A stretch of 8,585 nucleotides of DNA from an uncultured bacterium. GTDB lineage: Bacteria; Cyanobacteriota; Vampirovibrionia; Gastranaerophilales; Gastranaerophilaceae. Under the pieces are notes generated by a model that made no database searches, had not been told where the DNA came from, and saw nothing but the letters and a program-made list of their open reading frames with translations. The stretch's first letter is position 1, and every line of letters begins with the position of its first letter. Both the position numbers and the translations under genes were made by a program. The stretch covers positions 1 through 8,585 of the forward strand of contig URRM01000070.1 of NCBI GenBank assembly GCA_900550295.1, read 5' to 3'. This document shows positions 1-5,233 of this stretch, one piece after another.

Positions 1-61
1 GATTCGAACTCCTGACCCCCTGCGTGCAAAGCAGGTGCTCTACCAGCTGAGCTAATCCCCC
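1..61 (-). tRNA. tRNA-Ala(UGC), 3' end cut by window edge
   Basis: Read on the minus strand, the cloverleaf can be assigned base by base. It has a 7-nt acceptor strand GGGGGAT (61-55), T8-A9, a D stem GCTC/GAGC, an anticodon stem CCTGC/GCAGG around the loop TTTGCAC (anticodon TGC, alanine), a 5-nt variable loop, and the T-stem strand AGGAG with loop TTCGAAT. The window ends at tRNA position 61, so the 3' half of the T stem, the 3' acceptor strand and any encoded CCA lie outside. The G3-U70 alanine identity pair therefore cannot be checked. It lies 50 bp downstream of mrnC on the same strand but has its own promoter in that gap. Confidence 0.95.
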
Positions 62-80
62 GCATCGGGTTTGTAATATT

Positions 81-108
81 ATTATACATACTAAAAATTA
101 TTTGTAAA
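81..108 (-). promoter_or_regulatory. sigma70-type promoter of tRNA-Ala
   Basis: On the minus strand, -35 TTTACA (108-103) is followed by a 16-nt spacer and a perfect -10 TATAAT (86-81). A start near 74 would leave a short leader of about a dozen bases before the mature tRNA 5' end at 61. It sits immediately after the mrnC stop codon, so the tRNA need not depend on read-through from mrnC. Confidence 0.7.
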
Positions 109-111
109 TAC

Positions 112-474
112 CTATTTTAAAATTTCGCTTAATAATTCGTCAAAAAAGTATGCTAATCTATTTTTATCTTCTCTATACCAATAACCGACAAGAGCCTCAA
201 ATGCAGTGGCTTGCCTATATTCATTTTGATTATTACGTCTTGCAACCGGCACATCCATATTTCTTGCTCTACGTTTTAAGTCTTGTTCTTCTTCTGTTAA
301 TTCTTTATCTATAATTTCGAGCACGCTTGCTTGAAACGATGACTTTACCTTATCTGTCGTACATTTATGTAAATCTTTTGGCTTTACACATTTTTCAATT
401 AAATGTTCTCTTACAAATAATTCCCAAACCGCATCACCTAAGTGTGCATAATTTCTTAAATTTATTTCTTGCAT
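112..474 (-). CDS. mrnC: Mini-ribonuclease III (23S rRNA maturation)
   Basis: A 120-residue protein consisting of an RNase III catalytic domain alone, with no double-stranded-RNA-binding domain. This is the size and layout of Mini-III. Characteristic motifs are LGDAVWE (residues 12-18, catalytic Asp14), RRARN (68-72), and YRQATAFEALVGYWY (86-100, catalytic Glu93). By family knowledge the enzyme works as a dimer in the cytoplasm and trims the ends of 23S rRNA precursor duplexes with ribosomal protein L3 as helper. The start is supported by AGAGGA about six bases upstream. In many Firmicutes the gene sits next to cysS; here it stands alone, divergent from an exported-protein gene and upstream of a tRNA. 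No terminator is visible between it and the tRNA. The family assignment is secure; the L3 partnership is only inferred. Confidence 0.93.
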   Translation of the reverse strand: MQEINLRNYAHLGDAVWELFVREHLIEKCVKPKDLHKCTTDKVKSSFQASVLEIIDKELTEEEQDLKRRARNMDVPVARRNNQNEYRQATAFEALVGYWYREDKNRLAYFFDELLSEILK

Positions 475-501
475 TTATTTTCCTCTTTATATAATCTTAT
501 C

Positions 502-532
502 TTATCACAATTTTATCTTTATATTGTATAAT
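502..532 (+). promoter_or_regulatory. candidate promoter of the exported 149-residue protein
   Basis: A perfect -10 TATAAT (527-532) lies about 36 bases before the plus-strand start codon at 568. A weak -35 TTATCA (502-507) lies 19 bases upstream of it. The 93-bp divergent gap with mrnC must also hold the mrnC promoter, for which I see no convincing pair of boxes. In sequence this AT-rich, chance matches are common, so confidence is limited. Confidence 0.4.
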
Positions 533-567
533 ATATCTATAAAATATAAGCACTGAAAGGAAAAGTT

Positions 568-1017
568 ATGAAAAAAATACTTATATCGCTATTAACAATT
601 ATTTTAACATCATCTGTAGCCCTTGCAGGCGAGGTTAAAACAAACAGTTATACTCTTACTAACAAAGAAATAAAACAAGAGTTAAATACGCTAAAGACAC
701 GCAGATTATTAATTGCAAATGCTCTTTTATTAACAGATTTACAAAAAGTAAAAGCTGAACAAATCTACAAAAATGTAGCAGACAAAGAAGCTATTTTATA
801 CGCACAACTAAAACGTGAAAAAGCAATCTACCAAGCAGTAGCAAAAGAAAAAAATTCAAAGGCAAAAAAAGAACAACGACAAATCATCAATATGTTAACT
901 AAAGACATCCACACTCTTCAACATAATGCAGACAAAGATTTTAAATCAATTTTAAATCATGATCAACGTGTTAAATTTAGAAGATTAAACAACGAATTAA
1001 AACTTAAAAAAGTTTAA
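568..1017 (+). CDS. small exported helical protein, Spy/CpxP-like
   Basis: A 149-residue precursor. Residues 1-20 are a textbook signal peptide (MKK start, hydrophobic core, VALA before Gly21), so the mature protein of about 129 residues is predicted to be periplasmic. The mature part is lysine- and glutamate-rich and looks all alpha-helical. The stretches LTDLQKVKAEQIY (56-68) and LNHDQRVKFRRL (near 130-141) resemble the paired L-T-x-x-Q motifs of the Spy/CpxP periplasmic chaperone and stress-sensor family. That family's proteins are of similar size and form curved helical dimers. This is resemblance by eye only, and a generic exported coiled-coil protein is the alternative. The start is supported by AAAGGAAAAG just upstream. 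The gene stands alone, divergent from mrnC and convergent with tdk. Confidence 0.8.
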   Translation: MKKILISLLTIILTSSVALAGEVKTNSYTLTNKEIKQELNTLKTRRLLIANALLLTDLQKVKAEQIYKNVADKEAILYAQLKREKAIYQAVAKEKNSKAKKEQRQIINMLTKDIHTLQHNADKDFKSILNHDQRVKFRRLNNELKLKKV

Positions 1018-1025
1018 TAAATATA

Positions 1026-1062
1026 AAAAAAGCGACGGCGCAAATAGCACCGCCGCTTTTTT
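1026..1062 (-). terminator. hairpin terminator shared by tdk and the exported-protein gene
   Basis: The arms are 1026-1041 and 1047-1062, around the 5-nt loop AAATA (plus strand). In minus-strand RNA all 16 positions pair, two as G-U wobbles, and the stem ends in a run of six U. In plus-strand RNA the same two positions become A-C mismatches. It therefore serves tdk, which ends at 1072, best. It may also stop the convergent gene ending at 1017, less efficiently. Confidence 0.85.
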
Positions 1063-1071
1063 ATTAATTTT

Positions 1072-1686
1072 TTATTTTAATGCAAATTTCAATACATTAG
1101 ATTTTTTTGCATCTTCTGCCGCATCCGGTAATTCCCAACATTTTACACAACGAGCTTCATAAGTTTCATCCCCACCAATCATAATCAATGGTGAATTTTT
1201 ATCAGCAGGTTTACCATCAATTAAACGTTGCGTTCTTGTTGCATGGTCAGAACCACATTTCATACACACTGCATGTAATTTATCAACTGTTGTTGCCAAA
1301 CACATCAATTCAGGCATTGAGCCGAATGTATCACCTTTAAAATCTAAATCTAAACCCGTGCCGATAACCTTTTTGCCATCTTGCATCAATTTTGCAATAA
1401 CTTTTACAATATTTGAATCAAAGAATTGAAGTTCATCAATAGCAACGATTTCATCATCTTCTTTTACTAGGCTTAATATTTGAATTGAATGTTTTACCTT
1501 TACAGCATCAAGCCATAAACCATTTCTTGATTTAATATAATCACCTTGTTCTCTTGTGTCAATGCATGGTGAAATTACTTTTACTTTTTTCTTTGCAATA
1601 ATACTTCTTCTTATTCTTCTTAAAAGTTCTTCCGTTTTCCCGCAACTCATAGGTCCGGTAATTAATTCAAAACAATAGCCTTGCAT
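1072..1686 (-). CDS. tdk: thymidine kinase (type II, TK1-like)
   Basis: A 204-residue thymidine kinase that phosphorylates thymidine to dTMP with ATP in the cytoplasmic salvage pathway. The P-loop GPMSCGKT (11-18) is followed by the Walker B-like AIDELQFF (82-89), whose Glu85 is the expected general base. The structural zinc site is two CxxC pairs (Cys141/Cys144 and Cys180/Cys183). The substrate-binding lasso lies before the second pair (YEARC, 177-180). All key residues are present and the length is normal for bacterial enzymes of about 190-210 residues. The start is supported by GGGGAAG (1702-1696) nine bases upstream and by a promoter 30-55 bases upstream. The gene appears monocistronic, between its own promoter and the terminator at 1026-1062. 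Confidence 0.96.
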   Translation of the reverse strand: MQGYCFELITGPMSCGKTEELLRRIRRSIIAKKKVKVISPCIDTREQGDYIKSRNGLWLDAVKVKHSIQILSLVKEDDEIVAIDELQFFDSNIVKVIAKLMQDGKKVIGTGLDLDFKGDTFGSMPELMCLATTVDKLHAVCMKCGSDHATRTQRLIDGKPADKNSPLIMIGGDETYEARCVKCWELPDAAEDAKKSNVLKFALK

Positions 1687-1713
1687 TGTAATCTTCTTCC
1701 CCAGTATTTCAAA

Positions 1714-1742
1714 TTTTTAATCTCTAATTTTTTATATGTCAA
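1714..1742 (-). promoter_or_regulatory. sigma70-type promoter of tdk
   Basis: On the minus strand, a perfect -35 TTGACA (1742-1737), a 17-nt spacer and -10 TAAAAA (1719-1714, 4 of 6 matches) would start RNA near 1706. That leaves a leader of about 20 nt containing the GGGGAAG ribosome-binding site. Confidence 0.6.
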
Positions 1743-1791
1743 TTGTACGCCTTCAAGTTTTTTCATGTGTAAAACAAATGGTAACTTTTAC

Positions 1792-1814
1792 AAAAATTAT
1801 CAATGATAATTTTT
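1792..1814. repeat. perfect 23-bp palindrome upstream of tdk
   Basis: AAAAATTATCA and TGATAATTTTT are exact 11-bp inverted copies flanking a single central A at 1803. The dyad lies about 50 bp upstream of the tdk -35 box. A symmetric AT-rich dyad this long looks like a regulator binding site. It is also a weak hairpin with a T-run in plus RNA. The half-site order is the reverse of the Fur 7-1-7 box. Confidence 0.55.
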
Positions 1815-1852
1815 ATTAACAAAGTTAGGTATTAATAAAATATAAAAATAAA

Positions 1853-1872
1853 ACCGGCTAGGAAGAGCCGGT
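1853..1872 (-). terminator. intrinsic terminator downstream of the MFS remnant
   Basis: In minus-strand RNA, stem ACCGGCU/AGCCGGU (7 bp, 6-nt loop) is followed by UUUUAUUUUUAUAU. In plus orientation the downstream bases are AATTAAAA, so it acts in the minus direction only. It is the first recognisable minus-strand terminator after the M16-recG operon and the MFS remnant. Confidence 0.7.
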
Positions 1873-2027
1873 AATTAAAACCACGTATTAGAAGAGAGGA
1901 ATTAGAGATGTGGGCATATGATTATTACCTTACCCACACTAATACTATTCCCTATTTTGTAAAGTTTATAACATTTTTGCTGAAAAATTTAGTATTTTTG
2001 TTACATTTGTTTACAAAATTTGAATTA

Positions 2028-2659
2028 TTATTTGTTTTCAGGTGTCAACTTCAATAAAAATACTAGCGGTATAACTAAAAATGTAACAAGTGCAGCATAT
2101 TGGTATATATCAGCAAATGCGCATAACTTCGCTTGAACTAATAATTGTTTGTATAAAACTATGTTTGCTTGTTTCATTGCAGTTACTGTTGCATAATTAT
2201 GCATAAAGAAATGTTTTAATGCTGTGAAATGTTGATTAAATACCGGATTATAAACACTCATATTTTTAACAAATACGTTTGATGAATTTGTGAATATCTA
2301 ATTGCAAAACTTGCGGCAAGAGAAGTAAACATTGAACCTGTAACACATTTTGAAAGACTATGAACACCTGCAGCATCTGCAATTTTATCTTTTGGCAATG
2401 TTCCAAGCGCAAGTGCTGAAATTGGAACTAAAGCGCAAACTGAACCTATTCCAAATAAAAAGTTTGATAAAATAATTGTTGTTGGTGAAATTTGCATGTT
2501 CAAACTTGTACAAAGAACTATTGATAGACCTAAATTTACAAAACCAAAGACAATGATAGCTCTCAAATCGTACATTTGACAGAGCTTACCAATAAATAAT
2601 ACTCTAAAATCTATCAATGGCAAATATTCTATAGCAAACGATAGATACGCATTAAGTAA
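2028..2659 (-). pseudogene. EmrB-type DHA2 MFS drug exporter, C-terminal remnant with frameshift
   Basis: Two consecutive minus-strand reading frames (2623-2258 and 2261-2028) together give the last ~200 residues of an EmrB/QacA-type (DHA2, 14-helix) proton-driven exporter. Recognisable family landmarks are GKLCQMYDLR (cytoplasmic loop), SALALGTLPKDKIADAAG (the conserved loop after a helix), SQIHQTYL, then YNPVFNQHF, the QAxLCAFADIYQYAAL helix and the final IPLVFLLKL helix. The first frame ends in TGA exactly where homology continues in the next frame, at an A5 run near 2265. One extra A would restore the reading. About 300 N-terminal residues are absent: the open frame reaches only 2692, stops at TAA, and overlaps the NodT remnant. 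The usual N-x-x-R-x-x-G-G-S motif is degraded to LSKCVTGS. No start codon or ribosome-binding site is convincing. Confidence in a dead exporter is high; the left boundary of the deletion is approximate. Confidence 0.85.
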
Positions 2660-2851
2660 AACAGAAACAAAATTAATGCAAAAAAAGAAAATTTAGGTAT
2701 CGCAGATAGATTAAATTCGTTATATCAAAAAGAAATTGAACTTGTAACAGAACAACAAGTTGTATCGTTAAAAGTTAATGAAATAATTGCTATGATTAGC
2801 TTATATCAAGCATTAGGAGGCATTAACTTCTTTAACGCTGAAAACCTATAG
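2660..2851 (+). pseudogene. NodT/TolC-type outer-membrane efflux protein, C-terminal remnant
   Basis: A plus-strand open frame from just after a stop (TAA 2657-2659) to TAG (2849-2851) encodes 63 residues and has no start codon. The peptide contains DRLNSLYQKEIELV, then TEQQVVSLKVNEIIAMISLYQALGG. The closing pattern of an amphipathic helix followed by LYxALGG and a short tail is the hallmark end of RND/NodT-family outer-membrane factors, the TolC-like channels paired with MFS or RND pumps. These proteins are normally about 450-500 residues, so roughly seven-eighths is missing. Its stop codon abuts the recG stop codon (2852) with no gap. Such channels commonly sit beside EmrAB-type pumps, which fits the neighbouring MFS remnant. 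Recognition rests on a short motif, so some doubt remains. Confidence 0.7.
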
Positions 2852-5233
2852 TTAAGAAGACAACAAGTCTAAATTACTTACAGATTGCAAATCATCAGCA
2901 TTTTTTAATAGCGGATAATCGTCAATATTGTGTTCTTTTACGAACTTTATAGCTTCTCCACGAGCAATTTCAAGAATTTTTGTATCTTTTACAATATCTG
3001 CAACAACCATATCCGGCAGACCACTCTGACGAGTACCTAAGAATTCTCCAGGACCTCTTAGTTCTAAATCTTTTTCAGCAATAACGAATCCATCATTTGT
3101 TTGCTCCATAATTTCAAGTCTTGCACGAGTTTCTGGATTTCTTGCCGATGAAGAAAGTACACAATAAGACTGTAAATCTGAACGTCCTACACGACCTCTC
3201 AATTGGTGTAATTGCGACAGACCAAAACGTTCTGCGTTTTCAATGACAATAACTGTTGCATTCGGAACATCAACTCCAACTTCAACAACTGTTGTAGCTA
3301 CAAGAATATCGTATTTTCCGTTTTTAAAATCTTGCATAACTTTTTCTTTTTCGTCATTCTTCAATTTGCCGTGTAAAAGTCCTATTTTATATTCAGGAAA
3401 TACATTTTTTTGTAAATTTTCTGCTTCAATTGTTGCTGCTTTAGCAGACAAGGTTTCACTTTCTTCTATAAGAGGATAAACAACATAAGCTTGGCGACCT
3501 GCATCAACCTCTCGTCTTAGCAAGTTATAAATTTGTTTTTTAGAATTACATAACGCTGTTTTTATCGGCTTTCTTCCTTTTGGTAACTCATCAATAATTG
3601 TCAAATCCATATCTCCATGAACAGAAAGAGCCAAGGTTCTCGGTATCGGCGTAGCTGTCATTGTTAGAACTTGCGGAGATTGAGCTTTTTTACGCAAATT
3701 TAAACGTTGTTTTACACCAAAACGATGTTGTTCATCAATTACAATCGCACCTAAATTTGCAAATTCTACATTGTCTTGAATAAGAGCGTGAGTACCAACT
3801 GCAATATGTGTTTGACCGTTTCTAATATCAGTTTCCATTATTTCTCTAACTTTTTTACGGTTTGAACCTAAGAATAAACCAACATGCAAACCTAGAGGAG
3901 TTAACCAGTTTACTAAATTGTTATAGTGTTGTTGAGCAAGGATTTCAGTAGGAGCCATTAATGCACCTTGATAACCACATTCAACGGCGGCAAGGAGCAT
4001 TATACAGGCAACAACGGTCTTACCACTACCAACATCACCTTGTAACAATCTTTGCATAGGTTCATCCGACTGTAAATCATTCAAAATCTCATTTACTGCA
4101 TTCATCTGAGCATGAGTTAAAGTAAATGGTAATCCTTTTATAAAGTTCATAACCAAACCATTGTCATCAACTTTAAAATGAACTGAATTATGTTTGTTTT
4201 TGTTTTGTTCTCTTAATAGAGCTAATTTAACTTGCGATATAAAAAATTCTTCAAACACAAGTGAGAATCTGGCCTGCTCAAGTTTTTCCATTGATTCTGG
4301 AAAATGCATCTGAATAACAGCATCACCTTTATCCATAATATTATACTTATTACGTAAATAATCCGGTATTACGTTTTTTATTGTATGTTTAAAGGTTGTT
4401 AATGCATTATAAATAGCTCGGCGTAGAGTTTTCATATTCAAACCTTCACTCAAAGGATAAATAGGGACTATTCTACCTAAATTCAAATTTGAATTATCAA
4501 AAATATCATCTGAAATTATAGAGTAAGATGGTTTGTCAATTGTTAATTGCATATTAAATTTATTTAATTTAACCTCACCGGAAACCATAATTCCGGCTCC
4601 AACAGGAAATTGTGCTTTCGTTCGTTCCAAAATAAAGCGATTTGATTTTGCTTGAAAGAAACTTAATTCGATTGTACCGCTTTCATCAGCTATTTTAACT
4701 TTTACAACTCCCAAATTATTTTTAGTCGTAAAAGATTGAGATGACTTTATATAACCAAATATTGTTGTTGTTTCACCTTCATTAAGCTCTTTTATCATTG
4801 TTCGCCCTGAATAATCAACATGACGCTTTGGAAAATAGTACAACAAATCATTTGCAGTATAAACATTTAATTTATTAAGCAAATAACCAACTTTTGGACC
4901 GACACCTTTAACATAAGTTACATCACACTCATTTGGTAGTTTCTTTTCGTAATCAATATTTTTTTCTTCTGTTTTGGGTTGAAGTTCGTGATGCATTACA
5001 GCTCTAAAACGAGCCAAAATTTTTCGTCTTATAGGCATTGATTCCATAGGATAACGTTCGAAAGCCTCTATTAGGACTTGCCATTTTGGGCTCTTTGTTT
5101 TTTTATATTCTGCCATAATTTCCGACTTTATAAATTTCGAGAACGGTTTTGTACGTCCTTGAATATCTATATAGCCATATTTTTCTTCAATTTCTACGGC
5201 TTGTCGGATTTTTTCTACTTGATCATTATCCAT
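2852..5233 (-). CDS. recG: ATP-dependent DNA helicase RecG, long N-terminal form
   Basis: A 793-residue superfamily 2 helicase that remodels stalled replication forks and branch-migrates Holliday junctions on the nucleoid. Residues 1-104 form an extension absent from the ~690-residue E. coli enzyme; long forms of this kind are typical of cyanobacteria. The helix-hairpin element VKGVGP (108-113) and the wedge/OB-fold domain follow. Helicase motifs are intact: Walker A GDVGSGKT (399-406, Lys405), MAPTEILAQQHY, DEQH (500-503), TATPIPRTLA, LLHGKLK, VATTVVEVGVDVP, and QLRGRVGR. The C-terminal TRG region LRGPGEFLGTRQSG lies near 720-733. The start codon overlaps the M16 stop by one base (TAATG), with AAGG eight bases upstream, so translation is probably coupled. 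No terminator follows directly; minus transcripts may run through the efflux remnant to 1853. Confidence 0.97.
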   Translation of the reverse strand: MDNDQVEKIRQAVEIEEKYGYIDIQGRTKPFSKFIKSEIMAEYKKTKSPKWQVLIEAFERYPMESMPIRRKILARFRAVMHHELQPKTEEKNIDYEKKLPNECDVTYVKGVGPKVGYLLNKLNVYTANDLLYYFPKRHVDYSGRTMIKELNEGETTTIFGYIKSSQSFTTKNNLGVVKVKIADESGTIELSFFQAKSNRFILERTKAQFPVGAGIMVSGEVKLNKFNMQLTIDKPSYSIISDDIFDNSNLNLGRIVPIYPLSEGLNMKTLRRAIYNALTTFKHTIKNVIPDYLRNKYNIMDKGDAVIQMHFPESMEKLEQARFSLVFEEFFISQVKLALLREQNKNKHNSVHFKVDDNGLVMNFIKGLPFTLTHAQMNAVNEILNDLQSDEPMQRLLQGDVGSGKTVVACIMLLAAVECGYQGALMAPTEILAQQHYNNLVNWLTPLGLHVGLFLGSNRKKVREIMETDIRNGQTHIAVGTHALIQDNVEFANLGAIVIDEQHRFGVKQRLNLRKKAQSPQVLTMTATPIPRTLALSVHGDMDLTIIDELPKGRKPIKTALCNSKKQIYNLLRREVDAGRQAYVVYPLIEESETLSAKAATIEAENLQKNVFPEYKIGLLHGKLKNDEKEKVMQDFKNGKYDILVATTVVEVGVDVPNATVIVIENAERFGLSQLHQLRGRVGRSDLQSYCVLSSSARNPETRARLEIMEQTNDGFVIAEKDLELRGPGEFLGTRQSGLPDMVVADIVKDTKILEIARGEAIKFVKEHNIDDYPLLKNADDLQSVSNLDLLSS

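Larger units (their letters stand above)
1743..2027. other. gene-free stretch between tdk promoter and efflux remnant
   Basis: Together with the tdk leader, about 340 bases lack a convincing protein gene. From left to right the stretch holds a perfect 23-bp palindrome (1792-1814), a minus-strand terminator hairpin (1853-1872), and a 6-bp inverted repeat TGTGGG/CCCACA (1909-1914 and 1933-1938). It also has a minus-strand extended -10 TGTTATAAA (1973-1965). A plus-strand ATG at 1908 follows a good AGAGAGGA but opens only 49 codons and runs into the MFS remnant. I do not call it as a gene. Confidence 0.6.

Noticed and set aside
1792..1814. Fur or PerR box
   Set aside because: The half-sites are in the opposite order (ATTATCA-N-TGATAAT rather than TGATAAT-N-ATTATCA), and the neighbouring tdk is not an iron or peroxide gene.
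1908..2057. Plus-strand 49-codon frame after AGAGAGGA
   Set aside because: The ribosome-binding site is good, but the peptide is a hydrophobic/aromatic string typical of translated AT-rich spacer. It overlaps the end of the MFS remnant and has no clear promoter.
2258..2623. Intact separate small membrane protein genes in the MFS region
   Set aside because: The only apparent start is TTG without a ribosome-binding site, and homology continues across both frames as one exporter C-terminus.
3243..3479. Plus-strand open frame inside recG
   Set aside because: It lies opposite the helicase motifs of an intact recG, has serine/threonine-rich antisense composition, and no ribosome-binding site.
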